63,898 nt of DNA from NCBI GenBank assembly GCA_015065615.1, contig SVPY01000013.1, forward strand, positions 1 to 63,898. Direction: 5' to 3'. Below are positions 53,089-60,437 of this stretch, piece after piece (position 1 is the stretch's first letter; the number at the start of each line of letters is the position of its first letter). Position numbers and translations under genes: made by a program. The notes beneath the pieces are model-generated. The model did no database searches, was not told the origin of the DNA, and saw only the letters and a program-made list of their open reading frames with translations. The DNA comes from Oscillospiraceae bacterium (GTDB lineage Bacteria > Bacillota > Clostridia > Oscillospirales > Acutalibacteraceae).

Positions 53089-54129
53089 TCAGGAAAGTTT
53101 TTTAAGTAAAATTTTAATTATGTTTTCGGGTCGGTAACTTTCGGCTTTTTTCAGGCAGTTAATTTTCATATCGAAAATAAATTTGGGATTTTTAAGTACC
53201 TCTGTTAATTTCTCCTGAAGTTTTTCATCTTCAAGCCACGGATAACCTATACCCGTTACCTTTTCCTCCACCATATCCTGAAATCCGCTCCACTTTGAAG
53301 CTATCACGGGCAAGCCTGCGGAGTAAGCGTCTATCACCGTGCCGGGAATGCCCTCCTTTAAATAGGATGTAGGGAATAAAAGAGCGAAATAATTTTTTAA
53401 AGTATCAACGCTTTTATCAAAGGGTACCACACCGCAGTATTTTACTTCGGGGGGAAAATCCCTCTTTAAATTTTCGAACCATTCTTTTTCCAAGGGGTCA
53501 ATGGCGCCGTAAATATCAAGAGTGCAAACGGCTCTGCCGAATTTTTCGTTTATATTTTTCACCGCCTCTGCCGCGGCCTCTATGCCCTTTTCTTTCATCA
53601 CCCGCGAGAAGGTGCAAAAGCGGTAAGGCTCATTAAAATTTTTTGGCAGTTCACTTTCTTTAAGAACCGGTATATTTTTAAAATTCGGCAGGATACATAC
53701 ATTTTTAAAGCCCTGAGCCTCAAGACCCTTTTTCATCAAAGTGGTTTCGGGGAAAATATAATCGAATTTTTTAAGGCAGGCTGAAATAAATTTGTGCTTT
53801 TTTAAAAAGGGAACAAGCCAGCCGCCTATTACCACGTAGTGAAGCTTGCGCTTAAAAATAAAGTTGGGTAAAAGCAATAACCATGGAAAAACCTTTATTC
53901 CGCCGTCATCCGTCATAAATATCACGTTTTCGCTGCGGCTTACTGCCGCTATACAACTTAAAAAGAGCTTGAAAGGCTTTTTCTTCCAGGAGTAAGTATC
54001 TATTCTCTGTACCTTTTCTTTGCCGTAGTATTTTTCAAGTTCATCCGTTAGAATTCTCGTTTTTATGCTCTGACCGTCGGATACTTCTTTTCCTTGGCAG
54101 AAAAGGCCTATGACTGTTAGCTTTTTCAT
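53089..54129 (-). CDS. Family 4 glycosyltransferase
   Basis: 346 aa from the ATG at 54129, since AGGAG lies 7 nt upstream; the ORF opens 7 codons earlier. GT-B fold with donor-site blocks RFCTFSRVMKEKGIEAAAEAV (about 185-205), DIYGAIDPLEKEW and LFPTSYLKEGIPGTVIDAYSAGLPVIAS with the E-x7-D/E motif. The N-terminal half has VIGLFCQGKEVSDGQSIKTRILTDEL. Adds a sugar to the growing repeat unit; specificity unknown. Confidence 0.9.
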   Translation of the reverse strand: MKKLTVIGLFCQGKEVSDGQSIKTRILTDELEKYYGKEKVQRIDTYSWKKKPFKLFLSCIAAVSRSENVIFMTDDGGIKVFPWLLLLPNFIFKRKLHYVVIGGWLVPFLKKHKFISACLKKFDYIFPETTLMKKGLEAQGFKNVCILPNFKNIPVLKESELPKNFNEPYRFCTFSRVMKEKGIEAAAEAVKNINEKFGRAVCTLDIYGAIDPLEKEWFENLKRDFPPEVKYCGVVPFDKSVDTLKNYFALLFPTSYLKEGIPGTVIDAYSAGLPVIASKWSGFQDMVEEKVTGIGYPWLEDEKLQEKLTEVLKNPKFIFDMKINCLKKAESYRPENIIKILLKKLS

Positions 54130-54160
54130 TTTTTTCTCCTGAAACTGCAATTAAAGGGTT

Positions 54161-54952
54161 TTAGTTAATGCGCTTGAATTTTATGAATCCGTAATATGCG
54201 TACTGAATCATTGTAGATACGCTTTTGAAAAACGGCAGCTTTAAATGCTTTCTGTAAACTGCCCATCTTCTTTTGGCGCTCTTTATTTTACCTGCTGACC
54301 TTGAGCCCGGGTGCTGTCTGTAAGCGGCAAGAACCTCCTTGACGCCGCAAGCGGTGCAGCCCTCTCTTAATGCAGAAAACCACATCGCTATATCCTCGTG
54401 ATATACTCCCGTGGGGAATCTGTGGCTTTGGGCAAATTCCTTGGTGATCAAAGAAGTTGAGCAGGTAATAACACTGCGGACTATGGAACTTTCGAAGTCG
54501 GTTTTTTCGGGCACTAAAAAATCGCTGCAGAGCTTTTTATTTTCTTCATCCACCATTTCATAGGAGCAGTAAATTATATCGGCTTTGGTCTCCTCTGCTC
54601 GGGCAATCATTTTGCTCAGCATCTGCGGGTGCCAGTAATCGTCGCTGTCAAGCAACGCGGCGTAATCGCCTTTTAAAATTTCAAGACCTCGGTTCCTTGT
54701 CTGTGCTACGCCCATATTTTTTTCATTCTTTAAAATTCGTATTCTGCTGTCTTTCTCTGCAACAGATTCAAGGATTTTACAGGTGGAATCCTTGGAGCCG
54801 TCGTCTATTACTATAAGCTCCCAGTTTTTATGGGTCTGCGCCTGAAGTGAAGCAATTGCCTCCTTAATAAAACGCTCTGCGTTATAGGCAGGCATTATAA
54901 CGGAAACCAAGGGTGAGTTATCCGCAGAATATTTATCTACATTTATAGCCAT
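54161..54952 (-). CDS. Family 2 glycosyltransferase
   Basis: 263-aa GT-A enzyme: VSVIMPAYNAERFIKEAIASLQAQTHKNWELIVIDDGSKDST at the N-terminus, ALLDSDDYWHP (DxD) near residue 97, and a C-terminal region with AYRQHPGSRS. Similar to EpsE/WaaE-like transferases. It is preceded directly by leader motif copy C, so its translation may be controlled separately from the sugar transferase gene 94 bp upstream. Confidence 0.92.
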   Translation of the reverse strand: MAINVDKYSADNSPLVSVIMPAYNAERFIKEAIASLQAQTHKNWELIVIDDGSKDSTCKILESVAEKDSRIRILKNEKNMGVAQTRNRGLEILKGDYAALLDSDDYWHPQMLSKMIARAEETKADIIYCSYEMVDEENKKLCSDFLVPEKTDFESSIVRSVITCSTSLITKEFAQSHRFPTGVYHEDIAMWFSALREGCTACGVKEVLAAYRQHPGSRSAGKIKSAKRRWAVYRKHLKLPFFKSVSTMIQYAYYGFIKFKRIN

Positions 54953-55046
54953 AGTTCTATAAGCAAAACTTTCCTTTCATATTTTTTCGGAGGTTTTGCG
55001 GTAAATTGAAACTTTTAAATTTTCAAACTCTTACATTCTCTCCGAT
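54953..55046 (-). promoter_or_regulatory. Leader motif copy C
   Basis: Fills the gap between the sugar transferase stop and the GT2 start. Minus strand: CGGAG, TTTGAAA-ATTTAAAAG-TTTCAAT, ACCGCAAAA, CTCCG, ATGAAAGGAAAGTTTTGC, then ATAGAACT and the ATG. The outer stem here is CGGAG/CTCCG, unlike GCGGY/RCCGC of A and B, which may be a compensated change. The last hairpin is short (AGTT/AACT). Confidence 0.6.
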
Positions 55047-55736
55047 TTACTGCGCTCCGCGTCCGTTAATAACCGCGCCTACGGTAGCAAACACTATTTT
55101 AATATCCCACCATAAATTGGCTTTCTCAACGTATTCAAGCTCCATCTCCATACGCTTCTCGTAAGTACAGCTGCTTCTTGCGTAAGCCTGCCAGTAACCT
55201 GTAAGGCCGGGGGTAACGCTTAAGAACATATTTCTGCGCATTCCGTATTTTTCCAGCTCCTTTTCCACAACGGGACGGGGGCCTACTATAGAGAGCTCGC
55301 CTTTAATAATGTTGATAAGCTGAGGAAGCTCATCCAGACTGCTTTTGCGGAGGAATTTACCCAGCTTTGTGATTCTTGGGTCATTTTCAAGCTTGAAATT
55401 TTCTTCCCACTCTTTTTTCTGCTCGGGGGTGAAATTTTCTATCATCTTATCGGCATCCACGTACATTGAGCGGAATTTAAGAAGGGGCAATACTTTTCCG
55501 TTTTTACCTATTCTTTTATGTACGAAAAAGGCAGGGCCGGGGGATTCGATTTTAATAAGGGCGGTAATAAGAAGCATGGGTATAAGCATCACGATAAGTG
55601 CGAATACCGAGACGCTTACGTCTAAAAAGCGCTTTAAAGCAAGGTAAACTTTACTTTGTAAGCTCTCACTGCTTTCGCGGTAGTAATATTCCTCTTTTAC
55701 GGTTTTTTGTACTTCCAGAGACAAAATAGGGGGCAT
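55047..55736 (-). CDS. Priming sugar phosphate transferase
   Basis: 229-aa bacterial sugar transferase (PF02397 type, EpsL/WcaJ C-terminal module). One membrane helix (about 32-60, KRFLDVSVSVFALIVMLIPMLLITALIKIESPGPAFFVHKRIGKNGK), then KFRSMYVDAD, RITKLGKFLRKSSLDELPQLINIIKGELSIVGPRP and TPGLTGYWQAYARSS: all hallmark blocks. It transfers a sugar-1-phosphate to undecaprenyl phosphate, starting the repeat unit. First gene after the operator-flanked promoter at 55927-55954. Confidence 0.95.
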   Translation of the reverse strand: MPPILSLEVQKTVKEEYYYRESSESLQSKVYLALKRFLDVSVSVFALIVMLIPMLLITALIKIESPGPAFFVHKRIGKNGKVLPLLKFRSMYVDADKMIENFTPEQKKEWEENFKLENDPRITKLGKFLRKSSLDELPQLINIIKGELSIVGPRPVVEKELEKYGMRRNMFLSVTPGLTGYWQAYARSSCTYEKRMEMELEYVEKANLWWDIKIVFATVGAVINGRGAQ

Positions 55737-55814
55737 AACTTTTTTCCTTTCCTTTTAATTTAATATTTAATATTCAGTGTTTATTTTTATACGGTTAAGG
55801 CGTTTATGAAATAT

Positions 55815-55988
55815 TTGCACTTTAGTACGATATATTTTCCGCATATTCGCACTTTAGTGCAATTGATAATTTTTGTTTCTTGTAATATAATAATTTATTT
55901 TCTTTTTCTTCCTGATGACATCTTGAATTATAACATAATTTTTTTGCTTGTCAATGGATTTTCGACAATTTTTTGCACTTTAGTGCAA
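55815..55988. promoter_or_regulatory. Palindromic operator sites (three)
   Basis: TTGCACTTTAGTGCAA at 55973-55988 (perfect TTGCACT-TT-AGTGCAA), TCGCACTTTAGTGCAA at 55847-55862 and a decayed TTGCACTTTAGTACGA at 55815-55830. They bracket the minus-strand promoter (one just upstream of -35, two in the leader) and the first abuts the plus-strand -35 box at 55989. Repressor identity unknown. Nothing protein-coding is credible in 55737-56218. Confidence 0.7.
55927..55954 (-). promoter_or_regulatory. Main promoter of the polysaccharide operon
   Basis: -35 TTGACA (55954-55949), 16-bp spacer, -10 TATAAT (55932-55927). Both boxes match consensus exactly. The leader to the sugar transferase ATG is about 185 nt. 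Confidence 0.85.
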
Positions 55989-56017
55989 TTGACAAGCTAT
56001 TTATATTAAGCTATAAT
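55989..56017 (+). promoter_or_regulatory. Divergent consensus promoter without a gene
   Basis: -35 TTGACA (55989-55994), 17-bp spacer, -10 TATAAT (56012-56017). Its -35 directly abuts the perfect palindrome at 55973-55988. The transcript would meet the terminator at 56071-56110 after roughly 85 nt. Confidence 0.75.
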
Positions 56018-56070
56018 TTTTATTTGTATAAATATGTACTTTTAATACCGATAAAGAAATATAACAGCAT

Positions 56071-56110
56071 AAAAAAACCGCAGCAAGAAAAAATCTTACT
56101 GCGGTTTTTT
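56071..56110. terminator. Bidirectional terminator
   Basis: AAAAACCGCAG / CTGCGGTTTTT stem with T runs on both strands. It ends the ABC exporter transcript on the minus strand and the orphan plus-strand transcript. Confidence 0.85.
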
Positions 56111-56218
56111 GTTCAGCCATAGTACTTAATCATTTCCATTTTCCTTTTTTCGGGCTGAATACTCTATATCATTTAACATTAAATTTAACCGTAAAATTAA
56201 AACCAAAACCAAACTGAT

Positions 56219-57955
56219 TTATATTCCCGCCGAGGACTGAATACTGTCCATCCTTGCGTAAATACCGCCAAGCTTTACAAGCTCCTGATGGGTGCCCATC
56301 TCCGCTATCTCGCCGTTTTCTATAACCAGTATCATATCGGCGTTTCTTATGGTGGAGAGGCGGTGGGCAATAGCGAAAATAGTCCTCTTACCTGCTATGT
56401 TATTTATAGCCGCCTGAATCTGCTTTTCGGTTTCAACGTCCACGGATGCCGTGGCTTCATCCAAAATAATGATGGGGGATTTTCTCAGTATCGCTCTTGC
56501 AATAGCCACCCTCTGCTTCTGACCGCCCGAGAGCCTTAAGCCTCTCTCGCCCACCTTGGTATCGTATTTATCGGGCATTGCCATAATATCCTCGTGGATA
56601 TTCGCGGCCTTGGAAGCTTCCAGAATTTCCTCGTGACTTGCCTCGGGCATAGCGTAGGCGATATTTTCCTCAATAGTGCCGTTAAAGAGGAAAGTATCCT
56701 GCAATACGGGAGAGATATTTTTACGCAGACTTTCGAGGGTGACGTCCTTAACGTTCTTTCCGTCAATTAATATTTCACCGCTCTTTACGTCGTAAAAACG
56801 GGAGATAAGCTGAGTGAGGGTCGTTTTACCCACACCCGTGGGACCCACCAGAGCTACCATCATACCGCTTTCGCATTTAAAGCTGATATTTTTAAGAACG
56901 GGAACTTCCTTCTGATAATGGAAGCTGACGTTTTTAAATTCCACTTCACCCTTTGCCTTGCCTAAATCAATAGCGTTTTCCTTATTTTGAATCTCGCTTT
57001 CGGTCTCCAAAATTGCCATAACACGCTCAGCGCCTGCCATAGACTGCTGAATGCTCTCAAGCATATTGGCAAGTCCCGATACAGGTGCGTAGAACATACC
57101 TAAGTAAAGAAGAAAAGCAACAATAACCTCAAGAGACAAACCTTCGTAGTAAGCAAGAAGACCGCCAACACCTACAACAAGAATAATACCGATTGAAGAA
57201 ATAAACTCTACAGTAGGATGGAAAACAGCGCTTATTTTTAAAGCTTTGAGCATAGCGTGGACCTGGTCCATGTTCTTTTCATCCACTTTTTCCGTCTCGT
57301 AATCCTCCCTGCCGAAGGACTGAATCTCGTGAATGCCCGAGATATTATCCTGAAGCTTGCCGTTAAACTCGCCCATCTTTTTCTGCTGTATGCGGAAATA
57401 GGGGCGCACCTTTTTGGAGAAAACGAAACCCGAAATTAAAATCAAGGGAAGGGGTGCGCAGGTATAAAGGGCTAATTTCCAGTTGATGGTAAGCAAAATA
57501 GTCAATACGCCTATAAAAGTAAAACCGTTTGTGATTATATCGGGTATGATATGGGCGTATAAAAGTTCGAAATCGCGGGTATCGTTGGTGATGCGGCTCA
57601 TTAAATCGCCCGTCTGCTTATCGTGAAAGAAGCCTATGTTGAGTCTTTCAAGCTTATCGTAGATTTTCCTTCTTAAATCACCCACTAAATACCATGCGGC
57701 TTTGTGGGAGAGGTAGTTAGTCATAAACCTCAGGGCAATTCGCGCTAAATAGAGAGCTATTAAAATTACGGTCAGATACCCTATGGATGCAAGCCCCTCC
57801 TCGGTAACGCCTCTTTCCACAATACCCGTTAATGCGGAAAGCACCTTCGGGGCGGCTAAGTTAACCCCGGTTAAGCTGAAGGTGGCAAGAATTGATACTA
57901 TGTAAAGAGTTTTGTACCTTAATGCTTCTTTACTTAATTTAAGCAGTATTTTCAT
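56219..57955 (-). CDS. ABC transporter, MsbA/Lcn-like exporter half-transporter
   Basis: 578 aa from the ATG at 57955 (AAGG upstream; the ORF opens 9 codons earlier inside leader motif copy D). An exporter-type membrane domain with six helices covers about 1-320. The nucleotide-binding domain has Walker A GPTGVGKTTL near residue 372, signature LRLSGGQKQR near 477 and Walker B SPIIILDEATASVD. Homodimeric fused exporter of lipid, peptide or drug type. Its location just outside the polysaccharide operon hints at export of a lipid-linked substrate, but it has its own leader and terminator, so the link is weak. Confidence 0.92.
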   Translation of the reverse strand: MKILLKLSKEALRYKTLYIVSILATFSLTGVNLAAPKVLSALTGIVERGVTEEGLASIGYLTVILIALYLARIALRFMTNYLSHKAAWYLVGDLRRKIYDKLERLNIGFFHDKQTGDLMSRITNDTRDFELLYAHIIPDIITNGFTFIGVLTILLTINWKLALYTCAPLPLILISGFVFSKKVRPYFRIQQKKMGEFNGKLQDNISGIHEIQSFGREDYETEKVDEKNMDQVHAMLKALKISAVFHPTVEFISSIGIILVVGVGGLLAYYEGLSLEVIVAFLLYLGMFYAPVSGLANMLESIQQSMAGAERVMAILETESEIQNKENAIDLGKAKGEVEFKNVSFHYQKEVPVLKNISFKCESGMMVALVGPTGVGKTTLTQLISRFYDVKSGEILIDGKNVKDVTLESLRKNISPVLQDTFLFNGTIEENIAYAMPEASHEEILEASKAANIHEDIMAMPDKYDTKVGERGLRLSGGQKQRVAIARAILRKSPIIILDEATASVDVETEKQIQAAINNIAGKRTIFAIAHRLSTIRNADMILVIENGEIAEMGTHQELVKLGGIYARMDSIQSSAGI

Positions 57956-58062
57956 ATATATGACCTTGGTTTGCCTGAGCAAAACCTTCCTTTCGTTTAT
58001 TTATTACGGCATTTGGCGGGAAATTGAAACTTTTAAATTTAAAACCACAAAAATTATTTCAG
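57956..58062 (-). promoter_or_regulatory. Leader motif copy D
   Basis: Minus strand: CTGAAATAATTTTTGTGG, AAATTTAAAAGTTTCAATTT, CCCGCC, TGCCGTAATAAATA, CGAAAGGAAGGTTTTGC, TCAG, GCAAACC, then AAGG and the ATG at 57955. The final hairpin GGTTTTGC/GCAAACC is G:C shifted relative to GTTTTGC/GCAAAAC in copy A, a partly compensated change. Confidence 0.6.
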
Positions 58063-58169
58063 ACTTTTCATTCCGCTAAAATAAAACCGAAATTAAATTA
58101 AACTGATAATTTAATATAATTTAAATTGCAACTTTTATTATATATTACCACTTAAACTTACACAAAGAA

Positions 58170-58222
58170 AGATGCAACTGCAATTATTTACAATTTCTTA
58201 ACAATTAATTGCAGCTGCATCT
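58170..58222 (-). terminator. Hairpin after the PL8 lyase gene
   Basis: AGATGCAACTGCAATT / AATTGCAGCTGCATCT, a 16-bp stem with one mismatch, 10 nt after the stop. The T-run is modest (TTTCTTTG), so termination efficiency is unclear. Confidence 0.6.
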
Positions 58223-58231
58223 ATTAATTTT

Positions 58232-60079
58232 TTATTCTTCTATAATAATTTCCTTCTTATTTCCCGCGTACTCCTTACCGCAGTAAATAAATGAGGTATT
58301 TTCGTGGAAAACTGCCATAATTTTATTATCGTGAGTGAGAATTGCCTGAGCCTTTTCGTCATTTTTAATAACTTTTACCCTTGGCACATCTCTTTCACCT
58401 GATGATACCATATAGGCGTATTTATTTTCCTTTTCATTTTCACCGCAGTGGTCTATAGTTATAAGTAAGATATCCCCTTTTGCCTTTTTACTCCTGCGGA
58501 ATTTATCCACCCTTTTCCAGTCCCCTTCGGCGTGAATAACACTGTACTGAGCTTTAGTATTTTCCAAGGGAGTGTAGCGCACCTTATGGTGGATGATGCT
58601 TTCATTTTCCCTTATAACTTCACCTTTAAAATTACACTGGTCTATTGTGGTAGTGAGCATCTGTCCCTTTTCGTCCTTTATGCCTGCGCCTAAAGAAACG
58701 AAGCCGCCCTCAAAAGCAAAATCGGTAACGAATGCGCTTATAAAATCGTGCTGAGCTTTTTCGAAAATAAGAGCCTTATTCCCTTTTTGCCTGCAGCCGA
58801 AGTGGTCGTTAGGCAGAGGGTCGCAGCACCAGTTGTGCTTATCGAATTTACTCTGCAGTTCTTCATCCGTCTCGTTTCTTGCGGTGGTGCCGGGAATTTT
58901 GGAAAAATCCCACAGCGGCGCAATATTAAGGTACTCACTGCCGTCGCGCATAATATTCGTATGAGTGCCGTAGGTCATATTAAGGCAGAGTTCACCCTCG
59001 CCGTTGCAGGTATCCTGATCCCACAGCTTGTCGCTTGTAAATTTCGCCCCAACGTAAACGCCCTTGCTGTGGTGGCAGAGCATCATGGCATGGGGGAATA
59101 ATTTCGTGCCCTCAAACTGCTCCTTGCCGCTTATGGAATTAAGGTAAGCTTTTATCTCCTCTTTTCTCGGCATCTCCTCTATATTTACCATTAATCCCAG
59201 CGCCCTTTTTATAAGCCCCGTTTTAACTGCGTCTTCTCTTGCAAGCTCGCGGTTTATGGCGGCAAAATCCAGAGCGTCGCCCCTTGTCATATATCTTACG
59301 CCGTCCAGCACGTGGGTTAAAAATAAACTTAATTTTTCATTTGAAAACTGATACTCACTGCCCTGCAGATAGTAAGCAAGCTTTGCTATATCGTAAGCAA
59401 AACTTCTGCCGTAGCCACCCGAATAGAGCCTTCTGCCGTGCTGGAAAAAGCTGCCGTCGGGCTGAATACCCTCCTTATCTATCCTGATCTCATCGGAAAT
59501 TCTGTTGACAGCCTTTAAAACAAGGGCGGAATCCTTAATTAAGAGGGCGTGCTTTACGGTATTCACGCCGCCCCACAAGAGGTTAGTTCCTGTCCATTTT
59601 TCGCTTATGTCGCTTCTTGTTGCCATTGAGCCTCGGGAAATTATATTTACCGCTTTATTTAAAGTTTCCCTGTCAAGAAAATCGGAAAGGATAATAGTTA
59701 TATCACCCACACTGCCGGGAGTGCCTATATCGTTGTGCCACCAGTTGGAATTGATAAAATCCTTTTCGAGCCAGAATTTTAAAGCGCCCGTCATTTTAAT
59801 TCTGTATTCTTCGTCTTTTATAAGTCTTTCGGTACCGTTTTCAATTAAGATGCTGAGCATTCTTGAATAGTGGTTTGCGCAGTCCCACATAGCTCTGTTT
59901 TGGCAGGCGTAATTAATATCGCCCCAAAAGTAGGTACCCTCAGCTTCTCCCTTGATAAGGCTGTTGTAAAGAAGTTCGGACTCTGAAATTTTCTCTTTCA
60001 TTCTTAAGGTATTTTCCGCAAGATTTCCCCCGAAAAGGAGCTCTTTATATCTCTCTTTAATTAAATCAAACATACTCAT
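58232..60079 (-). CDS. Polysaccharide lyase family 8 protein
   Basis: 615 aa from the ATG at 60079, chosen because GGGAGAGG lies about 10 nt upstream; the frame opens at a GTG 4 codons earlier that overlaps that site. Alpha-toroid blocks: YACQNRAMWDC, NSNWWHNDIGTPGSVGD (NWW-x-x-IG-P), GIQPDGSFFQHGRRLYSGGYGRSF (His and Tyr catalytic region near 225-240), then beta domains with KFDKHNWCCDPLPNDHFGCRQKG. PL8 cuts hyaluronan, chondroitin or xanthan. It lacks any signal peptide and is shorter than most secreted PL8 enzymes (700-1000 aa), so it probably acts on imported fragments. No GAG transporter is adjacent. Confidence 0.85.
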   Translation of the reverse strand: MSMFDLIKERYKELLFGGNLAENTLRMKEKISESELLYNSLIKGEAEGTYFWGDINYACQNRAMWDCANHYSRMLSILIENGTERLIKDEEYRIKMTGALKFWLEKDFINSNWWHNDIGTPGSVGDITIILSDFLDRETLNKAVNIISRGSMATRSDISEKWTGTNLLWGGVNTVKHALLIKDSALVLKAVNRISDEIRIDKEGIQPDGSFFQHGRRLYSGGYGRSFAYDIAKLAYYLQGSEYQFSNEKLSLFLTHVLDGVRYMTRGDALDFAAINRELAREDAVKTGLIKRALGLMVNIEEMPRKEEIKAYLNSISGKEQFEGTKLFPHAMMLCHHSKGVYVGAKFTSDKLWDQDTCNGEGELCLNMTYGTHTNIMRDGSEYLNIAPLWDFSKIPGTTARNETDEELQSKFDKHNWCCDPLPNDHFGCRQKGNKALIFEKAQHDFISAFVTDFAFEGGFVSLGAGIKDEKGQMLTTTIDQCNFKGEVIRENESIIHHKVRYTPLENTKAQYSVIHAEGDWKRVDKFRRSKKAKGDILLITIDHCGENEKENKYAYMVSSGERDVPRVKVIKNDEKAQAILTHDNKIMAVFHENTSFIYCGKEYAGNKKEIIIEE

Positions 60080-60130
60080 ACTAAGCTGCACCTCTCCCGC
60101 CTTTTGATTTTAATATATCAATATAGAAAT

Positions 60131-60158
60131 AAAGACCGTAAATTATATTACAGTCTTT
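60131..60158. terminator. Hairpin between barstar and PL8 genes
   Basis: AAAGACCGTAA / TTACAGTCTTT stem (one mismatch). T run better on the plus strand than on the minus strand, where it would end the barnase-barstar transcript. Confidence 0.55.
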
Positions 60159-60163
60159 TTGTT

Positions 60164-60427
60164 TTAAAGGTTAACTTTCACACTTATAAGCACGTTTTCC
60201 TCGCTTGCATCCATAACGGTATCGAGAAAAGCATCGGCGTAAGGGCCGAAAGTATCTCTTAAACTATTAAAATTTTCAAACTCTATTAAAGTTTCCTTGC
60301 TTCTTTCGGTGAGAATATCGTAAAGAGCATCCAAATTTTTGCCGTAGTAATCGGGGAATTCAAGCTCTTTTGCAATATATTCGTGAAGCTGAAGCTTCGT
60401 TTTCATTAATTCACAGTTAATTTTCAT
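60164..60427 (-). CDS. Barstar family ribonuclease inhibitor
   Basis: 87 aa from the ATG at 60427 (GAGGCG just upstream; a longer frame reads back through the barnase gene). Typical barstar: helix LQLHEYIAKELEFPDYYGKNLDALYDILTE, with the Tyr-Tyr-Gly-Lys-Asn-Leu-Asp-Ala-Leu segment and the following acidic residues that plug the barnase active site. It lies 10 nt downstream of the barnase-like gene, so the two are made together. It would protect the cytosol from the nuclease before secretion. Confidence 0.92.
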   Translation of the reverse strand: MKINCELMKTKLQLHEYIAKELEFPDYYGKNLDALYDILTERSKETLIEFENFNSLRDTFGPYADAFLDTVMDASEENVLISVKVNL

Positions 60428-60437
60428 TTTTCGCCTC

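Noticed and set aside
54960-54980. Leader peptide MKGKFC in the leader motif
   Set aside because: The phrase MKGKFC can be read in copies B and C (GTG in A, ACG in D), but no ribosome site precedes it and there is no silent-site variation, so RNA-level or repeat-level conservation explains it better.
55806-56009. 67-aa plus-strand ORF
   Set aside because: It spans the operator palindromes and the main promoter, has no ribosome site and starts within the operon leader.
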